Source: JACVRW01 sp963811055
GTDB taxonomy: Bacteria; Actinomycetota; Thermoleophilia; Solirubrobacterales; Thermoleophilaceae
NCBI GenBank assembly: GCA_963811055.1
Contig: CAWEPQ010000019.1
Coordinates: forward strand, 124,001 to 188,000
Direction: 5' to 3'
DNA: 64,000 nucleotides
In this document: piece by piece, positions 1 through 6,823 of the stretch
Layout of the letters: every line of letters begins with the position of its first letter
Position numbering within the stretch: the stretch's first letter is position 1
The notes under the pieces: model-generated
The model's input: only the letters and a program-made list of their open reading frames with translations
Databases searched by the model: none
What the model was told of the DNA's origin: nothing
Translations under genes and position numbers: made by a program

Positions 1-1
1 G

Positions 2-730
2 GGACCCGCTGAGCACGGAGGGGCGGCCGACGAGACGCAGCTCTTCACGGCCGGCCGGCTCGGGATCCCGTACGTGAACGCCGTTCACGAGGCCGAGGTC
101 GAGGCCATGCGCGCCGCGGCGCGCGGGCTGCCGCTCGTGTGCGTCAACCCGACGATCGTGTTCGGCTCCGGCGATGTGCACGTGACCTCCACCAGGCTCG
201 TGCGCAGCTTCCTGCTCGGCCGCGTCCCGATCTACACCGACGGTGCCGTGAACGTGGTGGACGTGAACGACGTGGCCGAGGGCCACCTGCTCGCCGACCG
301 TCTCGGTGGGGTGGGCGAGCGCTACATCCTCGGCGGGCGCAACTTCACCTTCGACCGGCTGTTCGCGGACCTCGGCCGCCTCTCCGGCGTGGAGCCGCCC
401 GTCAAGCTGGGCGCCGCGCCGGCCCGGGTGGCCGCCCGCGTGCTCGAGGCCACCGGGCGCACCGGCCCGCTCGCGGCCAACGAGGTGCGTGCCGCGAGCC
501 AGTGGTGGACCTACCGGGCCACGAAGGCGCGCCGCGATCTGGGCTGGCGCTCGCGCCCGCACGAGGAGACGCTGGAGGCCACCGTGGCCTGGCACCTGGA
601 CCGCGAGCACGACCGGATAGCCCGGAGCCGGCGCTCTCAGCAGCTTCAGTACCGCGTGGCGGGCGCCGCCGTGGGTGCCGCCGAGGAGGCCGTGGGACTG
701 CTGCGCCGCGTGGGCGGCCTGAGGCCCTAG
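2..730 (+). CDS. Extended SDR / NAD-dependent epimerase-dehydratase, C-terminal part
   Basis: This is the C-terminal part of an extended short-chain dehydrogenase/reductase of the dihydroflavonol-reductase/HpnA-like sort. The frame is open from position 2, so the N-terminal Rossmann motif lies outside the window and the GTG at 74 is an internal codon. The 242 visible residues include the catalytic-Tyr region (PYVNAVHEAE, Tyr24 of the visible part) and the following strand VCVNPTIVFG. The Lys of the usual YxxxK motif is replaced by Val (YVNAV), which is odd for an active member. The substrate cannot be told from sequence. The family call is firm; the function is not. Confidence 0.8.
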   Translation, partial: GPAEHGGAADETQLFTAGRLGIPYVNAVHEAEVEAMRAAARGLPLVCVNPTIVFGSGDVHVTSTRLVRSFLLGRVPIYTDGAVNVVDVNDVAEGHLLADRLGGVGERYILGGRNFTFDRLFADLGRLSGVEPPVKLGAAPARVAARVLEATGRTGPLAANEVRAASQWWTYRATKARRDLGWRSRPHEETLEATVAWHLDREHDRIARSRRSQQLQYRVAGAAVGAAEEAVGLLRRVGGLRP

Positions 731-733
731 GCT
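728..733 (+). promoter_or_regulatory. -10 hexamer TAGGCT, leaderless start
   Basis: TAGGCT ends 6 nt before the ATG at 740 and overlaps the stop of the upstream gene. Transcription should begin at about the A of the ATG, giving a leaderless mRNA. No Shine-Dalgarno sequence is visible. Confidence 0.5.
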
Positions 734-739
734 CACGGA

Positions 740-994
740 ATGGCCACCCTCTATCGCTGCAAGGCCAAGTCCGACCGCGTCTGCCGATGCGGCAAGGTGG
801 CGCGCCGTCTGCGCTCGCTCGGAATCGAGTACGAGGAGATCCGAGTGGCCTTCCTGAAGCGCGACCGGCCTGAGCTCGAGGAGCTGACCGACCAGCGCTG
901 GGTGCCGGTGCTGGTGCTCGGCGACGACGTGATTCACGACTCGCATCGCATCCTCGAGCACCTCGACGGGCTCGATCGGGAGAAGGCGGCGTGA
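740..994 (+). CDS. Small glutathione S-transferase N-terminal-like (thioredoxin-fold) protein
   Basis: An 84-residue protein with the betaalphabeta pattern of a GST N-terminal domain. It starts TLYRCKAKSDRVCRCGKVARRL, where the Cys-containing loop sits in the active-site position of glutaredoxins and GSTs. WVPVLVLGDDVIHDS contains the cis-Pro segment (VPVL), and SHRILEHLD matches the end of GST-N domains. The C-terminal helical GST domain is absent. The gene overlaps the next start by 4 bp (GTGA at 991), so the two are probably translated together. The substrate is unknown, and the protein may be a single-domain thiol reductase. Confidence 0.7.
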   Translation: MATLYRCKAKSDRVCRCGKVARRLRSLGIEYEEIRVAFLKRDRPELEELTDQRWVPVLVLGDDVIHDSHRILEHLDGLDREKAA

Positions 995-1185
995 GCGCCA
1001 AGCCGGAGCTGGGCCGCGGCCGCAAGGCCGTGCACAACGCGCGCCGGCTCTGGCCGTTCGTGATGATGGCCTGGCGGCGCTGGCAGAGCCTTACGCCCGC
1101 CGAGCAGGAGCGCTACAAGCGCCAGGCGCGCGAGTACGCCCAGCGCGGGCGCGACCTCGCCGCGCGCAAGCGCAAGCCGCGCTGA
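991..1185 (+). CDS. Small basic conserved-type hypothetical protein
   Basis: A 64-residue, strongly basic protein rich in Arg, Lys and Trp. Its GTG start lies in the GTGA overlap with the stop of the GST-like gene, which supports it as a real, coupled gene. An amphipathic segment (RLWPFVMMAWRRWQSL) is followed by a charged helix ending RKRKPR. No family is recognised. The composition would suit nucleic-acid or membrane-surface binding, but that is only a guess. Confidence 0.55.
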   Translation: MSAKPELGRGRKAVHNARRLWPFVMMAWRRWQSLTPAEQERYKRQAREYAQRGRDLAARKRKPR

Positions 1186-1188
1186 CGT

Positions 1189-1581
1189 TCAGTCCAGGTT
1201 GTTCTCGAGCCCGATGCGCTGGCGGGCCGGGGCCGGCTCCTCCAGCTCCACCGGCTCCTCGGAGGGCTCGACGCCGAGCGCCTCGGCCAGCTCGCCCGAC
1301 TCGAACATCTCCATGACGATGTCCGAGCCCCCGATCAGCTCGCCCTTGTAGAAGAGCTGGGGGATGGTGGGCCACCCGGAGAGCTCGGAGAGCGTCTCGC
1401 GGATGCGCGGGTCGGGAAGGATGTCGAGCGCGGCGTACTGGACGCCGAGCGCGTTCAGCGCACCGGCCGTGCGCGCCGAGAACCCGCACGCGGGCTGGTG
1501 GGGTGTGCCCTTCATGAAGAGCATCACCTCGTTCTCCTGGATCGCGTTGTCGATGAAGCCGCGAATCTCGTCGTTGGTCAC
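1189..1581 (-). CDS. grxD: Grx4-family monothiol glutaredoxin
   Basis: A 130-residue class II monothiol glutaredoxin. The CGFS active site (Cys32) follows MLFMKGTP, and WPTIPQLF and GGSDIVMEM are the glutathione-binding segments. Such proteins bind a [2Fe-2S] cluster with glutathione and hand it to acceptors, often together with BolA. The gene overlaps the upstream bolA by 4 bp and lies opposite erpA, so the locus is an Fe-S trafficking group. A C-terminal extension of about 30 acidic, Pro-rich residues follows the domain. Confidence 0.93.
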   Translation of the reverse strand: MTNDEIRGFIDNAIQENEVMLFMKGTPHQPACGFSARTAGALNALGVQYAALDILPDPRIRETLSELSGWPTIPQLFYKGELIGGSDIVMEMFESGELAEALGVEPSEEPVELEEPAPARQRIGLENNLD

Positions 1582-1817
1582 GCTGCCCCTCCAGGGGTCG
1601 AAGTCTTGATTGACAGCGCGTGGATCGGTCCACCGATCTCCGCGCCGAACACGTCGTAAACCAGCTTGTGCTGCTGAATCCGCGAGAGTCCCGCGAACTG
1701 CTCGGACACCACCTCCGCCCGGAAATGGTCGCCGCCGCCGGTGAGATCCTCAACCGCGACCTCGGCGCCCGGAAGGGCGTCCTCGATTCGCTGCTGCAGT
1801 TCGCCGGTCGTGGGCAT
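1578..1817 (-). CDS. bolA: BolA-family protein
   Basis: A 79-residue BolA/IbaG-type protein. The pattern ALPGAEVAVEDLTGGGDHFRAEVVSEQFAGLSRIQQHKLVYDVF matches the family, with the conserved His in GDHF and the RIQQHKLVY helix. BolA proteins form [2Fe-2S]-bridged heterodimers with CGFS glutaredoxins, and the glutaredoxin gene follows with a 4-bp overlap. This strongly suggests a cotranscribed functional pair. The start at 1817 is supported by a TACTCT -10 hexamer 10 nt upstream. Confidence 0.93.
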   Translation of the reverse strand: MPTTGELQQRIEDALPGAEVAVEDLTGGGDHFRAEVVSEQFAGLSRIQQHKLVYDVFGAEIGGPIHALSIKTSTPGGAA

Positions 1818-1827
1818 CTGATCTTCA

Positions 1828-1833
1828 GAGTAC
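1828..1833 (-). promoter_or_regulatory. -10 hexamer TACTCT for bolA-grxD
   Basis: On the minus strand TACTCT ends 10 nt before the bolA ATG, so the transcript would have almost no leader. It sits in the 43-bp gap shared with the divergent erpA promoter. Confidence 0.45.
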
Positions 1834-1849
1834 CGGGCGAATCACCGAT

Positions 1850-1855
1850 ACAATC
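1850..1855 (+). promoter_or_regulatory. -10 hexamer TACAAT for erpA, leaderless start
   Basis: TACAAT matches the TATAAT consensus at five of six positions and ends 5 nt before the erpA ATG at 1861. This predicts a leaderless transcript. The two divergent promoters share a 43-bp gap. Confidence 0.55.
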
Positions 1856-1860
1856 AGGGC

Positions 1861-2217
1861 ATGGTCATCCTCACCGAGATCGCGGCTACGAAGGTCCGGG
1901 AGTTCATGAACGGCCAGAGCGCGGGAGACGGCGTGGGGCTTCGCGTCGGGGTCCGCGGCGGGGGCTGTTCCGGTTTCCAGTACGCGCTGGCGCTCGATGA
2001 GAAGAACGACGACGACCACGTCTTCGACGCGTCCGGCATTCCCGTGCTCGTGGATCCGGCAAGCCTTCGCTACGTGGACGGGTCCACCGTCGACTTCACG
2101 GAGAGCTTCCAGGGCTCCGGGTTCGAGGTGTCGAACCCCAACACCGTCGCCTCCTGCGGGTGCGGCTCCTCCTTCCGCGTCGCGGATGAAGAGCCCAGCT
2201 GCGGCTCCGTAGCCTGA
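1861..2217 (+). CDS. erpA: Iron-sulfur cluster insertion protein (A-type carrier, ErpA/IscA-like)
   Basis: A 118-residue A-type Fe-S carrier. The three family cysteines are Cys36 (RGGGCSGFQY) and Cys98/Cys100 (ASCGCGSSF), which hold the cluster handed to apo-proteins. The C-terminal tail is a little longer than usual. It is divergent from bolA-grxD, and all three act in Fe-S assembly. The stop TGA overlaps a CTG codon that probably starts the following NUDIX gene. Confidence 0.93.
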   Translation: MVILTEIAATKVREFMNGQSAGDGVGLRVGVRGGGCSGFQYALALDEKNDDDHVFDASGIPVLVDPASLRYVDGSTVDFTESFQGSGFEVSNPNTVASCGCGSSFRVADEEPSCGSVA

Positions 2218-2687
2218 CCCCCGCCAAGCGCAGCGCGGGCATTCTGCTCTACCGCCTGACGGGCGGCGAGCCCGAGGTGCTGCTCGTCCATCCGGGCGGG
2301 CCGTTCTGGGCGAAGAAGGATGCGGGGGCCTGGTCGATCCCCAAGGGGGAGTACGGCGACGATGAGGACCCGCGGGCGTGTGCTCGCCGCGAGTTCGAGG
2401 AGGAGACGGGCAGCGCGCTGCCGGCGGGGGAGCTCGTCGACCTCGGATCCGCCCGGCAGAAGAGCGGCAAGCTGGTCACGGGATGGGCCGTGGAGGGGGA
2501 CCTCGACGCGGACACCATCCGGAGCAACAGTTTCGAGATGGAGTGGCCGCCGCGCTCGGGACGGATGCAGGCCTTCCCGGAGGTCGATCGCGCCGGGTGG
2601 TTCGGCCTCGAGGCCGCGCGCGAGAAGCTCAACCCGGCTCAGGTGACGTTCGTCGACCGCCTCAGCGAACTGCTCGAAAATTCCTAG
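2214..2687 (+). CDS. NUDIX hydrolase
   Basis: A NUDIX-fold hydrolase with the box GEYGDDEDPRACARREFEEET, followed by G; it has the full GX5EX7REUXEEXG pattern for Mg2+ binding and diphosphate hydrolysis. The likely start is CTG at 2214. It forms a CTGA overlap with the erpA stop and yields LTPAKRSAGILLYRL, restoring the first beta strand of the fold. The next GTG (2277) would delete that strand, and a TGA at 2187 closes the frame upstream. This gives about 157 residues. The substrate is unknown. The gene ends in a CTAG shared with the convergent glycosylase. Confidence 0.8.
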   Translation: MTPAKRSAGILLYRLTGGEPEVLLVHPGGPFWAKKDAGAWSIPKGEYGDDEDPRACARREFEEETGSALPAGELVDLGSARQKSGKLVTGWAVEGDLDADTIRSNSFEMEWPPRSGRMQAFPEVDRAGWFGLEAAREKLNPAQVTFVDRLSELLENS

Positions 2688-3304
2688 GCAGGAGCGTTGT
2701 CCAGGGAGCGCCAGAGGTAGAGGCTGGCCAGCGAGCGGTACGGGCGCCACGGCTCGGCGATCCGCTCGAGCTCGGCGGGCGTGGGGGGCTCGTCGAGCCC
2801 GTGCATCACCTGGACCGCCTTGCGGATCCCGAGGTCGCCCACCGGCAGCACGTCGGGCCGGCCCAGATGGAAGATCAGGAACATGTGCACCGTCCACGGG
2901 CCCAGCCCCTTGATCTCGATCAGCTGCTCGGCCACCTCCTCGTCGGGCAGCTCCGCCAGCCCTTCGAGATTCAGCTCCCCGTCCTCGACGTGCTCCGCGA
3001 GGTCGCGAAGGAAGGTCACCTTGGCGCGCGACAGGCCGGCGGCGGCACGCATCTCCTCGGGATCGGCCTTGAGCAGCTCGCCCGGAGTGGGGGTGTGTCC
3101 GCCGAAGTACTCCACCAGCCGTTCGAAGATGCTGCGGGCGGCCTTGGTGGACAGCTGCTGCCCCACGATCGCGCGGATCAGGGCGCCGTAGGCGTCCCCG
3201 GGGCGCCGCCCGCGCGCGGCCCGCACGTCATCGGGATGCCCGAAGCGCTCGATCAGCTCCGCCATCAGCGGGTCGGCCGCGCGCAGGTGCTCGACGGCAG
3301 TCAG
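2684..3304 (-). CDS. DNA-3-methyladenine glycosylase II-like (AlkA, HhH-GPD)
   Basis: A helix-hairpin-helix DNA glycosylase that would excise alkylated purines in base-excision repair. It contains ALIRAIVGQQLSTKAA, the HhH element IKGLGPWTVHMFLIF, and VLPVGDLGIRKAV with the catalytic Asp. The start is not obvious: CTG at 3304 overlaps the TGA of the upstream kinase gene (CTGA) and gives TAVEHLRAADPLMAELIERF, which fits family N-termini. The first ATG is at 3265. With the CTG the protein has 206 residues. A second AlkA-like gene lies at 49892. Confidence 0.85.
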   Translation of the reverse strand: MTAVEHLRAADPLMAELIERFGHPDDVRAARGRRPGDAYGALIRAIVGQQLSTKAARSIFERLVEYFGGHTPTPGELLKADPEEMRAAAGLSRAKVTFLRDLAEHVEDGELNLEGLAELPDEEVAEQLIEIKGLGPWTVHMFLIFHLGRPDVLPVGDLGIRKAVQVMHGLDEPPTPAELERIAEPWRPYRSLASLYLWRSLDNAPA

Positions 3305-4683
3305 GCGGCCGCCTGCGCGTGGAATCCCTGCTCGGCGGCGCCGAGCTCGGTCAAGGGCGCGTCGCCGAACAGCCACTCGCACGCGATCAGATGCCAGTCG
3401 GCCGTGGCCCCGAGCTGTCCGAGCACACCGAGCGTCAGCGCCTCCATCCTGCGGGCGAGCATCGCCTGCGGGGGCATGGTCTCGCGCTTCATCAGCTCCC
3501 AGTGCTCTGAGCGCGGGTCGCCGAAGTCGATCAGCACCTGGGCCACCAGCTCGCGGTCGACGGTGCGCTCCCCGGGCTCGATGTACCAGCGCGTCACGTC
3601 CCGGATGTGCGCGAGCACGGCCTCGGGCGTGACCGCCTCGTCGGCGGGGTCGAAGAAGCCCATGCCGGCCAGCTGCCGGTGGAGCCCCTCGGCGTCGCCC
3701 TCCATCGCCAGTCGCACGGCCTCGACCTCGGCCGCCACGTCCTCGGCGGAGACCCGCTTGGTCATGCCGAAGTCGATGAACGCCACCCGGCCGTCCGGCA
3801 TCAGCCTGTAGTTGCCGGGGTGGGGATCGCCGGAGAAGTGGCCGGTGCGGTAGAGCGAGCCGAAGAAGAACCGGAACACGATCTCGCCGAAGCGGTCGCG
3901 CTCGCCGCTGTCGAGCTCGCGCACCTCCTCGAAGCCGATCCCCTCCACCCACTCGGTCACGAGCACGTGCTCGGTGCACATCCCGGTGACCACGGGTGGG
4001 ACGTAGATGAACGGGTGGCCGCTCCAGGTGCGCGCGAAGGCGCGGTGGTTCTGCGCCTCGTGCTCGTAGTCGAGCTCGTCGGTGAGGCGCTCGCGGATCT
4101 CGCGGGTCATCGCCTTCACGTCCATGCCGGGAGCCATGCGCTTGGCCACGCGCATGATCAGCCCGAGGTTCTGGAGGTCGGCCCGCACCGCCTGGGCCAC
4201 GCCCGGGTACTGGACCTTCACGGCCACGGCACGTCCGTCGTGAAGGCGCGCGCGGTAGACCTGGCCGATCGAGGCCGCGGCCACCGCCACGGGGTCGAAC
4301 TCGGCGAAGGCATCCTCGAGCGACTCGCCGAGGTCCTGTTCCACGACCTTGCGCATGTTCTCGAAGGGCACCCTCGGAGCCGCGTCGCGAAGCTCGGCCA
4401 GCTTGGCCTGCACGCGCTCCTGGAACTCCGGCGGGAACGCCCCGGTGTCGATGAACGAGGCCACCTGACCCACCTTCATCGCCGCGCCCTTCATCTGCCC
4501 GAGCACCTCGAAGATCTGCTCGGCCGCCTCCACCTGGCGCCGCTCGGCCGCCGCACGGCGTCCGGCCTTCGAGCGGCCTAGGTTGGTGGCCTTCGTGGCG
4601 TAGGAACGCGCCGTCTGCTCTCCCGCAAGCCGGCCGACCTTCGCGGCGCGCCGCACCCGGCCGGTGGGGAGGTCCTTGGGCAT
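3301..4683 (-). CDS. ABC1/AarF/UbiB-family atypical kinase
   Basis: A 460-residue protein of the ABC1 (UbiB/AarF/ADCK) family. The signature QMKGAAMKVGQVASF (a KxGQ motif) is followed by VAVKVQYPG with the ATP-binding Lys, HPGNYRLMPDGRVAFIDFGMTK with the catalytic HxxN and DFG segments, and a helical C-terminus. Family members act in isoprenoid-lipid or quinone metabolism as ATPases. I chose ATG 4683, which lies 7 nt after a TACAGT hexamer; the frame continues further upstream without family likeness. The AlkA-like gene follows with a 4-bp overlap. Confidence 0.9.
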   Translation of the reverse strand: MPKDLPTGRVRRAAKVGRLAGEQTARSYATKATNLGRSKAGRRAAAERRQVEAAEQIFEVLGQMKGAAMKVGQVASFIDTGAFPPEFQERVQAKLAELRDAAPRVPFENMRKVVEQDLGESLEDAFAEFDPVAVAAASIGQVYRARLHDGRAVAVKVQYPGVAQAVRADLQNLGLIMRVAKRMAPGMDVKAMTREIRERLTDELDYEHEAQNHRAFARTWSGHPFIYVPPVVTGMCTEHVLVTEWVEGIGFEEVRELDSGERDRFGEIVFRFFFGSLYRTGHFSGDPHPGNYRLMPDGRVAFIDFGMTKRVSAEDVAAEVEAVRLAMEGDAEGLHRQLAGMGFFDPADEAVTPEAVLAHIRDVTRWYIEPGERTVDRELVAQVLIDFGDPRSEHWELMKRETMPPQAMLARRMEALTLGVLGQLGATADWHLIACEWLFGDAPLTELGAAEQGFHAQAAA

Positions 4684-4690
4684 CGTGCTC

Positions 4691-4696
4691 ACTGTA
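4691..4696 (-). promoter_or_regulatory. -10 hexamer TACAGT for the ABC1 kinase gene
   Basis: On the minus strand TACAGT ends 7 nt before the ATG at 4683, which predicts a leaderless transcript. No Shine-Dalgarno sequence is present. Confidence 0.5.
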
Positions 4697-4712
4697 CGCG
4701 GCAGTCTCTGAC

Positions 4713-4718
4713 TAGGCT
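4713..4718 (+). promoter_or_regulatory. -10 hexamer TAGGCT for the FAH-family gene
   Basis: TAGGCT ends 9 nt before the ATG at 4728, so little or no leader is expected. It is divergent from and close to the TACAGT of the kinase gene. Confidence 0.45.
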
Positions 4719-4727
4719 CTCGCTTCC

Positions 4728-5549
4728 ATGCGACTGGTGAGCTACGACGCAGGTGCCGGTGCGCGCGCGGGTCTCCTGCGCGACGAGCGGGTCCACGACC
4801 TCCCGGGTGAGGCCCGGACGGTCGACGCACTGCTGCGCGACGAGTTGCTGGGAGAGGTACGAGAGGCGCAGAACGAGGGGCTGCCGCTCACGGACCTGCG
4901 CCTCCTGCCTCCGGTCGGGAGGCCCGGCAAGATCATCTGCATCGGCCTCAACTACCGCTCCCACTGCGAGGAGCAGGGCATCGAGCCGCCCGAGACGGCC
5001 ACGTTCTTCGCCAAGTTCGCCAACGCGCTGACGCCCCCCGGGGGCACGGTGCCGCTACCCGCGTGGAGCAGCAAGGTGGACTACGAGGCCGAGGTGGCAT
5101 TCGTGATCGGCAAGCGCGGCAAGGACGTGCCCGAGGAGCGGGCGCTCGACCATGTGGCCGGCTACATGCTGTTCAACGACCTGTCGGCGCGCGACTACCA
5201 GTTCAAGACGCCGCAGTGGATGCCCGGCAAGACCTTCGACGGAGCCGCTCCGTGCGGCCCGGCGCTGGTGAGCGCCGACGAGGCGGGTCCCCACGACGGC
5301 ATCGAGATCGAGCTGCGCCTGAACGGCGAGGTCATGCAGCAGGGCAGCACGGCGGACCTGGTGCATTCGGTGCCCGCGCTGGTGGCATACCTGTCGCAGC
5401 TGATGACGCTCGAGCCCGGCGACGTGGTGGCCACGGGCACGCCCTCGGGCGTCGGCAGCCTGCGCGATCCGAAGATCTGGCTCAAGGCGGGCGACGAGAT
5501 CGCGATCTCCTCGCCGCAGCTCGGTGTGCTCGAGACGCGCATCGCCTGA
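4728..5549 (+). CDS. Fumarylacetoacetate hydrolase family protein
   Basis: A 273-residue FAH-superfamily protein with a short N-terminal domain (about 1-65) and a full FAH domain after KIICIGLNYRSHCEEQ. Likely metal ligands are Glu120 and Glu122 (DYEAEVAF) and Asp151 (LFNDLSARD). TGTPSGVG near the C-terminus is also typical. Relatives hydrolyse C-C bonds of acylpyruvates or decarboxylate catechol-pathway intermediates. No catabolic genes lie nearby to fix the substrate, so acylpyruvase or 2-hydroxyhepta-2,4-diene-1,7-dioate isomerase activities are both possible. Confidence 0.9.
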   Translation: MRLVSYDAGAGARAGLLRDERVHDLPGEARTVDALLRDELLGEVREAQNEGLPLTDLRLLPPVGRPGKIICIGLNYRSHCEEQGIEPPETATFFAKFANALTPPGGTVPLPAWSSKVDYEAEVAFVIGKRGKDVPEERALDHVAGYMLFNDLSARDYQFKTPQWMPGKTFDGAAPCGPALVSADEAGPHDGIEIELRLNGEVMQQGSTADLVHSVPALVAYLSQLMTLEPGDVVATGTPSGVGSLRDPKIWLKAGDEIAISSPQLGVLETRIA

Positions 5550-5610
5550 CCAAGCGCGCGGGCTCCACCCCTGAATGCGGTGCAAGGCCGCGTCCACCTG
5601 GTCTCTCAGG

Positions 5611-5616
5611 TCTAAT
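5611..5616 (+). promoter_or_regulatory. Possible -10 hexamer TCTAAT for the RDD gene
   Basis: TCTAAT lies 30 nt before the GTG at 5647 in the 97-bp gap after the FAH gene. The same gap has a loose inverted repeat (CGCGCGGGC near 5554 and GCCCGCGCG near 5619) that could be a terminator or operator. Confidence 0.3.
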
Positions 5617-5646
5617 GGCCCGCGCGTTCGTGCCGATTGAGTCCAT

Positions 5647-6762
5647 GTGAACGCGATATCGCAGTTTCCCGCCCGGGCGTCCGGGCCCCGCCTGGACAAC
5701 CGGCGTGTGGCCGCGGGTGTCGTGGACCTGGCCGTGGTCGGCGTTGTCGGCGCGGTACTGAGCCTTGTGGCGGGCGGTGAGTTCACCCCCCTGCTGGCAG
5801 CTGTGACCGTCGCGTGGGGGCTCTTCTACCACTTCGTGACCGAGTCGACGTGGGGCAAGACGCTCGGCAAGCGCTGGCTCGGCCTGCGCGTGGAGCGCGC
5901 CGCGGGCGGTACGCCCGATGAGCGCGAGATCGCGCTTCGGACCATCCTGCGCGTGGTCGACGGCATCGGCTTCTACCTGGTCGGTCTCGTCGTGATGGTG
6001 CGGACCGGCGAGCGCCGCCAGCGGCTCGGCGACATCGTGGCCGGCACGTCCGTGGTGGACGCGCGCCAGCCCGTCAAGCCCTCCGTCAAGTCCACTCTCA
6101 AGACCATGGACTTCCCGATCGCCTCACCGGAGGTGCCCGCGGGCGCCGAGGTCGAGGCCGAGGAGGAGCAGGAGGCCGAGCCGCATCGCGCGGAGCTGCC
6201 GAGCAATCTCTTCTCACACGATCGCGACGAGGAGACGGACTCCGGCGCCGAGCTGGACGACGGTCCGCGCATCGAGATCGTGAGCCAGGGCCACGAGGAC
6301 CCCGCCGCCGAGCCCGAGCCCGAGCCCGAGCCGGAGCTGCCTCTGCCCGAGCCCGAGCTGCCTCTCCCCGAGCCTGAGCTTCCCCTCCCCGAGGCCGAGG
6401 AGGCAGAGGAGCCTGAGGCTGAGCTGCCTCTGCCCGAGCCCGACGACGTGGAGGAGCCCGAGACGGAGGAGGAGCAGGAGCAGGAGCTCGAGCCGGCCGC
6501 GGAAGCCGAGGACGAGTCGATGCCCCGCGTGTCATCGGCTGCTCTGGACGAGCTCGCCGGCGACGTGGCCTCCACCACCTCCAAGCCGGGCCGCAAGCCC
6601 AGCAAGCCGGCCGAGCCGAAGAAGGCGCCTGCCGACGAGGAGATCACCGTCAAGCCCGTGGAGACCGTGTCGCCCATCGACCTGGTCATGGACGACGCCG
6701 GGGACGAGCCCGAGAAGGCCGCCCCGAGAGCCCGCGCTCGCTCGCGCGGCAGCGCCTCCTGA
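5647..6762 (+). CDS. RDD-family membrane protein with long acidic repetitive tail
   Basis: A 371-residue protein. Residues about 15-140 form an RDD domain: DNRRVAAGVVDLAVVGVVGAVL opens the first membrane segment, then WGKTLGKRWLGLRVER and RTGERRQRLGDIVAGTSVVD follow the family pattern, with two or three membrane helices. The remaining 230 residues are a charged, disordered-looking cytoplasmic tail. Its Pro/Glu section contains three tandem 21-bp units (6334-6396) and a fourth at 6421-6441, each encoding ELPLPEP or a variant. RDD proteins have been linked to ion transport, but the role here is unknown. Confidence 0.85.
   Translation: MNAISQFPARASGPRLDNRRVAAGVVDLAVVGVVGAVLSLVAGGEFTPLLAAVTVAWGLFYHFVTESTWGKTLGKRWLGLRVERAAGGTPDEREIALRTILRVVDGIGFYLVGLVVMVRTGERRQRLGDIVAGTSVVDARQPVKPSVKSTLKTMDFPIASPEVPAGAEVEAEEEQEAEPHRAELPSNLFSHDRDEETDSGAELDDGPRIEIVSQGHEDPAAEPEPEPEPELPLPEPELPLPEPELPLPEAEEAEEPEAELPLPEPDDVEEPETEEEQEQELEPAAEAEDESMPRVSSAALDELAGDVASTTSKPGRKPSKPAEPKKAPADEEITVKPVETVSPIDLVMDDAGDEPEKAAPRARARSRGSAS
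6334..6441 (+). repeat. 21-bp tandem coding repeats (ELPLPEP units)
   Basis: Three consecutive 21-bp units at 6334-6396 and one more at 6421-6441 encode ELPLPEP-type heptads in the RDD protein tail. They differ by a few third-position changes. Unit number is likely to vary between strains. Confidence 0.85.
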
Positions 6763-6780
6763 GCGCCCGGAACCCGCTCC

Positions 6781-6786
6781 TATAAT
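6781..6786 (+). promoter_or_regulatory. -10 hexamer TATAAT (perfect consensus) for the ferredoxin reductase gene
   Basis: An exact TATAAT, rare in DNA this GC-rich, lies 37 nt upstream of the GTG at 6824. Transcription would start near 6793, leaving about a 30-nt leader with no strong Shine-Dalgarno sequence. No clear -35 is seen. Confidence 0.6.
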
Positions 6787-6823
6787 CGGGGGCTCGCTCG
6801 GCTCGACTGAACATCCCCTGCGC

